Shown here piece by piece: positions 8,391 through 15,854 of a stretch of DNA of 64,000 nt (positions within the stretch are counted from its first letter, which is position 1; each line of letters begins with the position of its first letter). A program made the translations under genes and the position numbers. Under the pieces are notes generated by a model. It made no database searches and was not told the DNA's origin. It saw only the letters and a list, made by a program, of their open reading frames with translations. The stretch comes from Fodinibius salsisoli (GTDB lineage Bacteria; Bacteroidota; Rhodothermia; Balneolales; Balneolaceae), in assembly GCF_026229185.1 (NCBI RefSeq), contig NZ_JAGGJA010000005.1:248001-312000 (forward strand). Direction: 5' to 3'.

Positions 8391-9437
8391 ATGAGCAACG
8401 ATTTTCCCGAGTTAAAGAATGATTTATTATTACGAGCCCTTCGCGGTGAAGAAGTTGAACGCCCACCGGTGTGGATGATGCGGCAAGCGGGACGGTATCT
8501 TCCGCAGTACATGAAACTTCGTAAAAAATATACCTTCTTTGAACGCGTGGAAACGCCTGAACTGGCTTGTGAAATTACCATCCAGCCTATTGATGAGTTA
8601 GAACCGGATGCTGCCATTATCTTTTCGGACATCCTAACCGTGCCGCAAGCATTGGGTATAGATGTTGACTTGGTTAAGGGCAAAGGGCCTGTGATGGACA
8701 ATCCCATCCGAAGCGTAGATGATGCTTTTGCAATTTTGGCGGAAGATGTTCCGCAGAAGCTGAATCATGTGATGGAAGCCATCACACTGACTCGTCAAGA
8801 GCTTAACGGGCGCGTTCCACTGATTGGTTTTGCCGGCGCTCCTTGGACGCTCTTCTGTTATATGGTGCAGGGACAGGGTTCAAAAAACTTTGCCAAAGCC
8901 AAGGCGTTTATGTATCAGCATCCTGATGCGGCGCGGCACGTAATGAAAGAACTAACTAAGGCCACCATTGATTACCTTAAGGCACAGATCAAGGCGGGGG
9001 CACAGGCCGTGCAGCTGTTTGATTCCTGGGCCGGACTGTTGAGTCCCGAGGATTTTAACGAATGGGCAATGCCGTATTTGATGGAGATTTGCGATGCCAT
9101 TGATGAGGTCCCCATGATCCTGTTTGCAAAGGGCAGCTGGTATGCACTGGAGCGGTTGAGCTTTAAAAGTAAGGCCGCAGCACTTGGCCTTGACTGGACG
9201 ATCACTCCCGAGTATGGTCGAGAAGCCACGCGCGGAGATATCGTGTTGCAGGGAAATTTTGATCCCTCAAGACTGATGATGCCTACATATGAGATCCAGC
9301 GCCAGACAACACGAATGATAGATCGATTTGGCGTTCAGAATTACATTGCAAATCTCGGGCACGGTATCCTTCCGAATATTCCGGTTGATAATGCCCGCGC
9401 CTTTGTAGATGCCGTTAAAGAATATGAATCTGAATAG
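8391..9437 (+). CDS. hemE: Uroporphyrinogen decarboxylase
   Basis: Decarboxylates the four acetate side chains of uroporphyrinogen III to give coproporphyrinogen III. 348 residues, the family length. The signature RPPVWMMRQAGRYLPQY is near the N-terminus, the second signature is seen in GFAGAPWTLFCYMVQG, and the conserved Asp/Tyr/His active-site regions (IIFSDILTVPQALG, LFDSWAGLLSP, NLGHGILPNIP) are present. It sits between hemD and the fused hemF. The distance to the hemF reading frame (60 bases) contains one arm of an inverted repeat. Confidence 0.96.
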   Translation: MSNDFPELKNDLLLRALRGEEVERPPVWMMRQAGRYLPQYMKLRKKYTFFERVETPELACEITIQPIDELEPDAAIIFSDILTVPQALGIDVDLVKGKGPVMDNPIRSVDDAFAILAEDVPQKLNHVMEAITLTRQELNGRVPLIGFAGAPWTLFCYMVQGQGSKNFAKAKAFMYQHPDAARHVMKELTKATIDYLKAQIKAGAQAVQLFDSWAGLLSPEDFNEWAMPYLMEICDAIDEVPMILFAKGSWYALERLSFKSKAAALGLDWTITPEYGREATRGDIVLQGNFDPSRLMMPTYEIQRQTTRMIDRFGVQNYIANLGHGILPNIPVDNARAFVDAVKEYESE

Positions 9438-9449
9438 AACACGAAATTT

Positions 9450-9481
9450 GTCCCCCTTTGAAGGGGGATTAGGGGGATGAC
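9450..9481. repeat. Inverted repeat, left arm (hemE/hemF junction)
   Basis: Contains the G/C-rich hairpin ccccctttgaaggggg followed by attagggggatga. Read on the - strand in one frame it encodes HPPNPPSKGD, the same peptide pattern that the right arm encodes on the + strand (HPPAPPSKGD). Confidence 0.8.
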
Positions 9482-9497
9482 CCAAAGCAAATGAGAT

Positions 9498-10853
9498 ATG
9501 TCAGTTGAAAACAATAACTACGGTTACAATAAAAATCTAAAAGAGCTTGCAAGAAAGCTTCGAAAGGACTCTACAAAAGCTGAGGTTCGACTTTGGGCTG
9601 AGTTGTTACGAGCTGGTAACATGTTGGGGTACAATTTTTTACGTCAGAGACCAGTGTTGAGCTATATTGCTGACTTTATGTGCAAAGAGCTTCAGCTCAT
9701 CATTGAGGTTGACGGATATACTCATGAAAAGGAGCGGAAGTGGTACAAAGATTTAGATCGACAAAAAGAGCTCGAAGAAAAGGGGTTTACTGTTCTACGG
9801 TTTACGGATGATGAAATAATGAATGACCTCAAAAATGTTGAGAGATCTATAAAAAAATGGATTGAAGATCATCCCCCTGCGCCCCCTTCGAAGGGGGACT
9901 CTAAAGAGCCTTCAATCAAAGAACGGTTTGAATCGTACATCCAAAACCTGCAGGACGAAATTTGTGATAAATTGGAGGAATACGAACAGGGCGCCCGGTT
10001 TCGTCATGACGACTGGAATCGCGAAGGCGGGGGAGGAGGACACAGCCGCGTCATCGAAAAGGGCAGTGTTTTTGAAAAAGGGGGAGTCAACATTTCTGCT
10101 GTGCATGGAGAGCTGCCCGCTGTGATACGCAAGCGGTTCGACGTAGAGCAGGGCTGGTTCTGGGCCGGAGGAATATCGCTCGTCTTGCATCCCCTAAATC
10201 CTATGGTGCCAACGGTTCATGCTAACTTCCGCTATTTTGAGCTTTATGATGATGCAAGCATGAACGAAGTGCGGGACTGCTGGTTTGGTGGAGGTGCTGA
10301 TCTGACGCCGTACTATTTGTGGGATGAAGATGCCGTGCACTTCCACAGCGTGCTTAAAGCAGCATGTGATGAACATGGCTCTGACCTATATCCCAAATTT
10401 AAAAAAGAGTGTGACGACTATTTTTACAATGAGCACCGGTCTGAAGGGCGGGGTGTCGGTGGACTGTTTTTTGATTACCTGCGTCCAACGGAAGAGCGGT
10501 CAGCAGAAGATTGGTACCGGTTTACGACCGAAGTGGGAAGTGCTTTCCTCGAAAGTTATAGTCCGATTGTTGACCGCCGTAAAGATGAATCTTATACCGA
10601 AGAACAGCGCTATTTTCAGGAAATTCGGCGCGGCCGTTATGTAGAGTTTAATTTGATCCACGATCGTGGTACCTTGTTTGGCCTTAAAACAGGAGGACGG
10701 ACAGAATCTATTTTAATGAGTTTACCGCCTCGCGTTCGGTGGGATTACGATTTTATTCCCGAAGAGGACAGCCGGGAAGCGTACCTTATAGATCGGTTGG
10801 AAAATCCCATCGACTGGATCGAATATGGTGAAAAAGAAAATATTTTAAATTAA
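9498..10853 (+). CDS. hemF: DUF559 nuclease domain fused to HemF
   Basis: A 451-residue fusion. Residues 17-122 form a DUF559 (Vsr/PD-(D/E)XK-like) domain with AEVRLW, YIADFMC, IIEVDGYTH and VLRFTDDEI all present, so its putative nuclease residues look intact. Residues 125-134 (HPPAPPSKGD) are translated from the right inverted repeat. From about residue 139 the protein is oxygen-dependent coproporphyrinogen III oxidase, converting coproporphyrinogen III to protoporphyrinogen IX: GGGGGHSRVIE, VHANFRYFEL, CWFGGGADLTPYY, RGVGGLFFDYL and GRYVEFNLIHDRGTLFGL are intact. E. coli HemF is about 300 residues and lacks the N-terminal part. I find no ATG between the linker and the conserved HemF region, so a separate HemF start is not evident. 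Start ATG 9498 precedes MSVENNNYGYNKNLKE. Confidence 0.9.
   Translation: MSVENNNYGYNKNLKELARKLRKDSTKAEVRLWAELLRAGNMLGYNFLRQRPVLSYIADFMCKELQLIIEVDGYTHEKERKWYKDLDRQKELEEKGFTVLRFTDDEIMNDLKNVERSIKKWIEDHPPAPPSKGDSKEPSIKERFESYIQNLQDEICDKLEEYEQGARFRHDDWNREGGGGGHSRVIEKGSVFEKGGVNISAVHGELPAVIRKRFDVEQGWFWAGGISLVLHPLNPMVPTVHANFRYFELYDDASMNEVRDCWFGGGADLTPYYLWDEDAVHFHSVLKAACDEHGSDLYPKFKKECDDYFYNEHRSEGRGVGGLFFDYLRPTEERSAEDWYRFTTEVGSAFLESYSPIVDRRKDESYTEEQRYFQEIRRGRYVEFNLIHDRGTLFGLKTGGRTESILMSLPPRVRWDYDFIPEEDSREAYLIDRLENPIDWIEYGEKENILN
9868..9899. repeat. Inverted repeat, right arm (inside fused hemF)
   Basis: Contains cccccttcgaaggggg and lies within the reading frame, encoding the Pro-rich linker HPPAPPSKGD between the DUF559 and HemF parts. 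It pairs with 9450-9481. The arm is itself palindromic and could form a strong hairpin in the mRNA. Confidence 0.8.
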
Positions 10854-10868
10854 TACTATAAAATTTAT

Positions 10869-10888
10869 GGGCGTATCGCGATACGCCC
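10869..10888. repeat. Perfect 20-nt palindrome between hemF and hemB
   Basis: gggcgtatcgcgatacgccc equals its own reverse complement. It lies in the 51-base hemF-hemB spacer and has no U tract after it, so it is not a standard terminator. It could be an intergenic repeat copy, an mRNA-stabilising hairpin or a protein-binding site. Confidence 0.7.
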
Positions 10889-10904
10889 CAACGGTCAAAT
10901 AATT

Positions 10905-11897
10905 ATGGCACACGGACAATTTCCATATATTCGCGGGCGACGGCTCCGCACAACTAAGGCATTACGAGCAATGGTAGCCGAGCATAATCTTAAGCCTGCT
11001 GATTTTATTGCTCCTGTTTTTGTGATGGAAGGTAAAAATGAGAAGGTAGAGATTCCTTCTATGCCCGATTACTATCGCTATACACTAGACCTGTTGCTTG
11101 ATGAAGTTGATGAATTACAGCAGGCAGGAATTCAGTCGGTCCTGGTTTTCGCTAAAGTCCCCGATGAAAAGAAAGACAATAAAGGTACAGAGGCCCTTAA
11201 CCCGGAAGGCTTGATGCAGCGGGCCGTAGGTTCGATTAAAGAACAGTTTCCGGAGATGTTGGTAATGACCGATATTGCCATGGATCCCTATTCCAGCTAC
11301 GGGCATGACGGTATTGTGGAAGACGGAGAGATCCTGAACGATGCCTCTGTTGAGGTATTGTCAAAGGTGGCGGTAAGCCATGCCGAGGCTGGTGCCGATA
11401 TGGTGGCGCCTTCGGATATGATGGATGGGCGTATTGGCGCTATGCGCGAAGCTCTGGATGAAGCCGAATTTACTCACACCGGTATTATGGCCTACAGTGC
11501 AAAATACGCCTCCAGCTACTATGGTCCATTTCGTGATGCCTTGGATTCGGCTCCGGGTTTTGGTGATAAAAAAACATACCAAATGGATCCGGCGAATGTT
11601 CAAGAAGCCATCAAAGAAGCTAAGCTGGATGAGCAAGAGGGGGCCGACATCGTTATGGTAAAGCCAGGCCTGCCATATATGGATGTAATTCGAGCCGTCA
11701 AAGAAAACGTATCAGTACCCGTATCGGTGTATAATGTTTCTGGCGAATATGCTATGTTAAAGGCCGCTGCTGAAAAGGGCTGGCTGGATGAAGAAGAAGT
11801 AATGCTCGAAACATTGATTGGATTTAAACGAGCCGGCGCGGACCTGATTGCTACCTATTTTGCGAAACAAGCATCGAAATTATTGAATAGAAAGTAA
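10905..11897 (+). CDS. hemB: Porphobilinogen synthase (ALA dehydratase)
   Basis: Condenses two 5-aminolevulinates to porphobilinogen. 330 residues. The Schiff-base lysines are in MAYSAKYASSYYG and VMVKPGLPYMD. The loop that carries three cysteines in zinc-dependent enzymes reads DIAMDPYSSYGHDGIV here, with Asp/Ser in place of Cys, so this is a zinc-independent, probably Mg2+- (and perhaps K+-) activated type. The start MAHGQFPYIRGRRLRTTKALRAMV fits the family. It follows the fused hemF by 51 bases on the same strand and is read before hemL, though its enzymatic step comes after hemL. Confidence 0.96.
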   Translation: MAHGQFPYIRGRRLRTTKALRAMVAEHNLKPADFIAPVFVMEGKNEKVEIPSMPDYYRYTLDLLLDEVDELQQAGIQSVLVFAKVPDEKKDNKGTEALNPEGLMQRAVGSIKEQFPEMLVMTDIAMDPYSSYGHDGIVEDGEILNDASVEVLSKVAVSHAEAGADMVAPSDMMDGRIGAMREALDEAEFTHTGIMAYSAKYASSYYGPFRDALDSAPGFGDKKTYQMDPANVQEAIKEAKLDEQEGADIVMVKPGLPYMDVIRAVKENVSVPVSVYNVSGEYAMLKAAAEKGWLDEEEVMLETLIGFKRAGADLIATYFAKQASKLLNRK

Positions 11898-11908
11898 ATA
11901 AAAGAATA

Positions 11909-11987
11909 GTCATCTCGACCAGAAGGGAGAGATCTTTTATAAAACGGATCAGCATTGTAAAAGATTTCTCGTTGCCCTCGAAATGAC
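11909..11987. repeat. 79-nt hairpin-forming intergenic repeat before hemL
   Basis: The ends gtcatctcga and tcgaaatgac are imperfect inverted repeats, and the inner parts agagatctttta and taaaagatttct extend the stem. The gtcatctcgac...tcgaaatgac pattern is a common Bacteroidota-type intergenic repeat. It overlaps the most upstream possible hemL start (ATG 11983). Confidence 0.65.
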
Positions 11988-12012
11988 AATGAATGAGTTA
12001 TTAGAAACCATT

Positions 12013-13308
12013 ATGTTAGAAACCAGTGAAAAACTATTTGAACGAGCACAGCAATTTATCCCCGGCGGTGTTAACTCTCCGGCACGCGCCTTTAATTCCG
12101 TCGGCGGATCGCCGGTCTTTTTTAAGAAGGCCAAAGGTTCCATCCTGACCGATGTTGACGGCAAAGAATATATCGATTATGTGGGCTCTTGGGGACCGAT
12201 GATTTTAGGACATGCCTATGAGCCGGTGATTAAGGCGGTGCAAGAAACGGCAGCACAATCCACTTCGTTCGGCGCACCCACAGAGATTGAGGTAAAGATG
12301 GCAGAATTAGTTAAACAGATGGTGCCCGGCGTTGATAAAATCCGCATGGTCAATTCCGGTACGGAAGCTTGCATGAGCGCCATCCGTGTAGCCCGGGGAT
12401 ATACCGGCCGGGATAAAATTATCAAGTTTGAAGGAAACTACCACGGTCACGCCGACTCTTTTCTTATCAATGCAGGCAGCGGTGCACTGACGCTTGGCAC
12501 GCCGAGCAGTCCCGGGGTGACCAAAGGTACGGCCAAAGATACACTCACCGCAGACTTCAATGATCTGAACTCGGTGAAACAGCTGCTGAATGAATATAAA
12601 GATGAGGTAGCGGCTATTATCGTGGAACCTGTGGCTGGTAATATAGGGTGTATTCCTCCACGTGAGGGTTTTCTTAGCGGACTTAGAGAACTTTGTGATG
12701 CCCATGATACGGTGCTTATTTTTGATGAAGTGATGACCGGATTTCGCGTATCCAAAGGGGGAGCCCAGGAACGTTATGGGGTTTCAGCAGATCTTGTGAC
12801 TTATGGCAAAATTATTGGCGCCGGCTTGCCGGTAGGTGCTTTTGGCGGAAAGAAAGAAGTGATGCAGGTTGTTTCTCCGGATGGTCCGGTTTACCAGGCT
12901 GGAACCTTATCGGGCAATCCCCTGGCTATGGCTGCCGGCTATGCTTTGCTTTCTGAATTGCAGGAAAACCCGCTCCATTACGATGAGCTGGAAGAAAAGA
13001 CCACCTACTTATATACGGGCTTGCAAGAGCAGTTTGAGGATCATGGTGCTTCGGTTCATATCAATCGCGTAGGTTCTATGATTAGCGTCTTTTTTACCGA
13101 AGAGCAAGTTGTAGACTTCACTACAGCCCGAACCACCGATGAAACGCTATTTAAGCATTTCTATCACAAGATGTTGGAGCAAGGTATCTATCTACCTCCA
13201 TCACCATTTGAGTCATGGTTTTTAGCAAATTCACTGACAGAAGAACAGCTGGATGATACGATACAGGCTGCAGGCCAGTCGATAAAATCTGCATTAAGCA
13301 ACGGATAG
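12013..13308 (+). CDS. hemL: Glutamate-1-semialdehyde 2,1-aminomutase
   Basis: PLP enzyme that converts glutamate-1-semialdehyde to 5-aminolevulinate, second step of the C5 route. About 431 residues. The PLP lysine is in VTYGKIIGAGLPVGAFGG, and PGGVNSPARAF, NSGTEACMSAIRVARG and FDEVMTGFRV are family landmarks. In-frame ATGs also exist at 11983 and 11989. I choose 12013 (MLETSEKLFERAQQFIPGG) because it gives the normal N-terminus and because 11983 lies inside a repeat hairpin. The stop is followed directly by the ATG of a small membrane protein gene, so hemL may be translationally coupled to it. Confidence 0.94.
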   Translation: MLETSEKLFERAQQFIPGGVNSPARAFNSVGGSPVFFKKAKGSILTDVDGKEYIDYVGSWGPMILGHAYEPVIKAVQETAAQSTSFGAPTEIEVKMAELVKQMVPGVDKIRMVNSGTEACMSAIRVARGYTGRDKIIKFEGNYHGHADSFLINAGSGALTLGTPSSPGVTKGTAKDTLTADFNDLNSVKQLLNEYKDEVAAIIVEPVAGNIGCIPPREGFLSGLRELCDAHDTVLIFDEVMTGFRVSKGGAQERYGVSADLVTYGKIIGAGLPVGAFGGKKEVMQVVSPDGPVYQAGTLSGNPLAMAAGYALLSELQENPLHYDELEEKTTYLYTGLQEQFEDHGASVHINRVGSMISVFFTEEQVVDFTTARTTDETLFKHFYHKMLEQGIYLPPSPFESWFLANSLTEEQLDDTIQAAGQSIKSALSNG

Positions 13309-13629
13309 ATGAGCAACTTAATTGAAAAATTGATGAAGCGGTGGGGCGTGCAGACTTATGGCGGCCTGCTGCTTATCTTATTTATTTTTTCCGTGACGGG
13401 GATGTCCGCACTGTATGTACGTAAATGGGTATTTGTCTGGCTGGGATTTAATGCAGAGACTCCTCTTTGGATCGAAGCAATTGCATGGGTATTAGTCGTT
13501 TTTCCCTCTTATCAACTGCTATTCTTACTGTATGGATTTATTTTGGGGCAGTTCGATTTTGTATGGAATTTCGAAAAGAAGAGTCTCCACCGTATTAAAA
13601 GTTTGTTTGTAAGGGGAGAAAGCCTTTAA
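13309..13629 (+). CDS. Small membrane protein, DUF6787-like
   Basis: A 106-residue protein whose ATG follows the hemL stop directly. It has two hydrophobic segments (about residues 18-38 and 58-82), a positively charged N-terminus (MKRWGVQ) and a conserved-looking GQFDFVWNFEKK near the C-terminus. This resembles small two-helix Bacteroidota proteins annotated as DUF6787. The function is unknown. Its position suggests it is the last gene of the heme operon, but that does not prove a heme role. The gene ends tail-to-tail with, and overlaps by 4 bases, the MmcQ/YjbR gene on the - strand. Confidence 0.8.
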   Translation: MSNLIEKLMKRWGVQTYGGLLLILFIFSVTGMSALYVRKWVFVWLGFNAETPLWIEAIAWVLVVFPSYQLLFLLYGFILGQFDFVWNFEKKSLHRIKSLFVRGESL

Positions 13630-13991
13630 TCTTTGGCCATTTTTTCCAGTTTTTTCTGTTTTTTGCGAGGCAGATCTTCTACCACCAGACTGTAAGAATC
13701 TTTAATCCACTCTTCAATAAGCTCATCATCAAGGGCCCCCTTGGGATCAACCGTATTCCAGTGGCGTTTATCCGTATGCTGACCGGGTTGCACTTCTTTA
13801 TAAAGGTTCCGGAGCATAGAAGCCTTAACTGGGTCGCATCTTAAATTAATGCCGTCAAAACTATCTTCATCGGCGGTTGCGAAAACCTTGTCCATCACTT
13901 TAAATGCAACAATATTTTCTTCATCAAAGGGATAACCTTCAGATGTACCGTCGAATGAGAGACAAAATTTTCGAAATTCTTTTAAGTTCAT
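13626..13991 (-). CDS. MmcQ/YjbR family protein
   Basis: A 121-residue soluble protein of the MmcQ/YjbR family (CyaY-like fold, sometimes called DNA-binding). It shows the typical N-terminal FRKFCLSFDGTSEGYPFDEENIVAFKVMDKVFA, a central INLRCDPVKA and the C-terminal KRHWNTVDPKG...LIEEWIKDSYSLV. The length is normal. The cellular role of the family is not established. The gene is convergent with the upstream small membrane protein gene, with a 4-base overlap of their ends. Confidence 0.9.
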   Translation of the reverse strand: MNLKEFRKFCLSFDGTSEGYPFDEENIVAFKVMDKVFATADEDSFDGINLRCDPVKASMLRNLYKEVQPGQHTDKRHWNTVDPKGALDDELIEEWIKDSYSLVVEDLPRKKQKKLEKMAKD

Positions 13992-14052
13992 GTATATCTG
14001 TGTTTCTAAAAGTTATTGGCTTTGGTTGTTACTGAAACAACATCTTGATAAA

Positions 14053-14574
14053 CTATCGGTTGATGTTGTTATAGTCGGTAATAAATTCGTTAAGTAAGCC
14101 TTCCGCCGCTTCAGGTATTAGCTGTAACCGATCGTAAGAGGCAATACCAAGAGTACCACTCTCCCATGTGCTGGCTGTTGTTCGTAAGTCTCGGTTTAGT
14201 ACAAGTTTAATAGGCTGATAAAAATATAGATTGATAGAAAATGGAACCAGCCCGCGACCGACATCCATAGCATTAATATGCATATGAAGCAGAGGGTATT
14301 GATCGGACTGTTTCAGCTCTTCTGTCGATATAAGCGTAATTTCTCCATCTTTTAGCGCTTGTTCTCCCATCTGTTGCAGAGAGGTAATTTTAATTTCGCC
14401 CTTCTGTGTCAACGAGACGTTTGCTTCATAATTAACTGAAAAACCCATGGCCTGGATACCCTTGAGTGAGTTTATTTCTCGACTCACTTCATTTTGGGCA
14501 TTTAAGAATATAGGGCACAGCCATAACAATACTACAAGCAAAAATTGTTTTTCTTTTTGAATTATTCTTCTCAT
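14053..14574 (-). CDS. Secreted protein of unknown function
   Basis: I do not recognise this family. It is about 173 residues from ATG 14574 (MRRIIQKEKQFLLVVLLWLC), or 181 from ATG 14598. The N-terminus is a signal peptide (basic start, hydrophobic core, cleavage probably after FLNAQ). The mature part is a mixed alpha/beta domain without cysteines or lipobox, ending in a helix (LNEFITDYNNIN). It stands alone between convergent small genes, with no operon partner to hint at function. Confidence 0.75.
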   Translation of the reverse strand: MRRIIQKEKQFLLVVLLWLCPIFLNAQNEVSREINSLKGIQAMGFSVNYEANVSLTQKGEIKITSLQQMGEQALKDGEITLISTEELKQSDQYPLLHMHINAMDVGRGLVPFSINLYFYQPIKLVLNRDLRTTASTWESGTLGIASYDRLQLIPEAAEGLLNEFITDYNNINR

Positions 14575-14752
14575 AGTTCGCAAATTCCATTCAACCAAGA
14601 AGTATTAACGTCCAAAATGAACGAATCGTGCCTGTAGAATAAAAAAAGCCCTCTTTTACAGCTTAGGAAGTCTTTTTATAATTAATGTTAAGTTATAATA
14701 ATGAATGGAAACTGCAAGTATGAATTTTGTAGTGACAGGAAGCTCTAAATGG

Positions 14753-15127
14753 TTACATACTCTTCCAGATAGCAGTTGCGAAGAGAATCCAGGAAGCTAT
14801 AAAACAGAGCCCGCCAACAGGTGTGACAGCACCGAGCCAGCGAATACCGCTTATGGAAAGCAAATATAAGCTTCCGGAAAAAATGAGGATGCCGGCGACC
14901 ATCAGCCAACCCGACCATGAAAGTAAGCTTGAGGCCGGAAGGAAACGTGCTGCCACCCCCACAATTAACAAACCGATGGCATGGTAAAAATGATAGGAAA
15001 CACCCGTTTCAAAGATGGTGAGCATTTCTTCGGATAATGTTTTTTTAAGTCCATGTGCACCAAAAGCACCCAGAGTAACAGCCAATGCCATGGCAATAGA
15101 CCCAATAAATAGAAATATTTTGTGCAT
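14753..15127 (-). CDS. DUF423 family membrane protein
   Basis: A 124-residue protein with four predicted membrane helices. The family signature is clear: an N-terminal GAFGAHGLKKTLSEEMLTIFETGVSYHFYHAIGLL and a C-terminal FSGSLYLLSISGIRWLGAVTPVGGLCFIASW. The family (YgdD in E. coli) has no proven function. It lies 29 bases downstream of the CDGSH gene on the same strand, so the two are probably co-transcribed. Confidence 0.93.
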   Translation of the reverse strand: MHKIFLFIGSIAMALAVTLGAFGAHGLKKTLSEEMLTIFETGVSYHFYHAIGLLIVGVAARFLPASSLLSWSGWLMVAGILIFSGSLYLLSISGIRWLGAVTPVGGLCFIASWILFATAIWKSM

Positions 15128-15156
15128 GGGATACTTTTTTTATACCACCAGTTAAT

Positions 15157-15807
15157 TTAGCCTTTAAAGTCGATATCTTTATGTGTGCCGTCACAAAAAG
15201 GTTTGGAGGTTGAGCCACCACAGCGACATAAAGCAATATTTTTGGAACTGCGGGCTGGTTGTCCTGCTATTGAATAGACCTGGTAACTGCCCTCCACCAG
15301 GGCCGGACCGTTTTTCATCAGTTTAATTACCAGGGCCCCCTTATGCTCTTCACCATCTACAGGCTTCAGTTTTTCTATGTCGAAAGCAGCCGGGGCATCA
15401 AAAGAGATGTCTTGATGCGAATTATCACACAGCGGCTTGTTTTGTGATTCGCCACAGCGGCATAAAGCCAAGCGCGTGTCTTTCAGGAGCGTTTCGCCGC
15501 TGGCATTTTGTACTTCTATATCCCCACGGAGATAGACAGGACCATCGGGTGAAATAATAACTGCATTTTGCGGTTCTGGCTGTTCATCATGATCTGTATC
15601 CTGGAATTTTAAGGCTCCTGTAGGACAGTGGCGGACAACCTCCTGGATTTGAGCTCTCTCTGCGTTTTCAGGCTGTATCCATGGCCTTTTATCAGGATTA
15701 AAAACCGAAGGTAAACTTTTGACACACTCAGCAGCGTGGATGCAGCGCTCCTGATCATATTCAACGGTTATATCGGCGGCTTCGTAATGACGTATTTTGG
15801 ATTTCAT
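15157..15807 (-). CDS. CDGSH protein with N-terminal mono-cluster ferredoxin
   Basis: A 216-residue iron-sulfur protein. The N-terminal 65 residues resemble the divergent mono-cluster [4Fe-4S] domain (Fer4_19) with Cys in RCIHAAECVK and RHCPTGAL. Two CDGSH-type [2Fe-2S] motifs follow: LCRCGESQNKPLCDNSH, and LCRCGGSTSKPFCDGTH near the C-terminus. Each keeps the three-Cys, one-His ligand pattern. Such proteins are thought to take part in electron transfer or Fe-S/redox sensing; the partner is unknown. It sits upstream of the DUF423 gene and 47 bases downstream of the NAD(P)-binding protein gene. Confidence 0.92.
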   Translation of the reverse strand: MKSKIRHYEAADITVEYDQERCIHAAECVKSLPSVFNPDKRPWIQPENAERAQIQEVVRHCPTGALKFQDTDHDEQPEPQNAVIISPDGPVYLRGDIEVQNASGETLLKDTRLALCRCGESQNKPLCDNSHQDISFDAPAAFDIEKLKPVDGEEHKGALVIKLMKNGPALVEGSYQVYSIAGQPARSSKNIALCRCGGSTSKPFCDGTHKDIDFKG

Positions 15808-15854
15808 AATATATATTTTTTGCGTTGGCTTGCTGGCAGAGGGGCCGGAGCAGA

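Larger units (their letters stand above)
9450..9899 (+). mobile_element. Putative DUF559 unit bounded by inverted repeats
   Basis: The segment carrying the DUF559 domain is flanked by two inverted repeats of about 32 bases (9450-9481 and 9868-9899) that match at 27 of 32 positions when one is reverse-complemented. The unit lies between the hemE stop and the conserved part of hemF, so it appears to have been inserted there. No transposase is encoded, and I see no clear target-site duplication. The mobility interpretation is inference. The alternative is an old gene fusion in which intergenic repeat copies happen to flank the domain. Confidence 0.5.
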
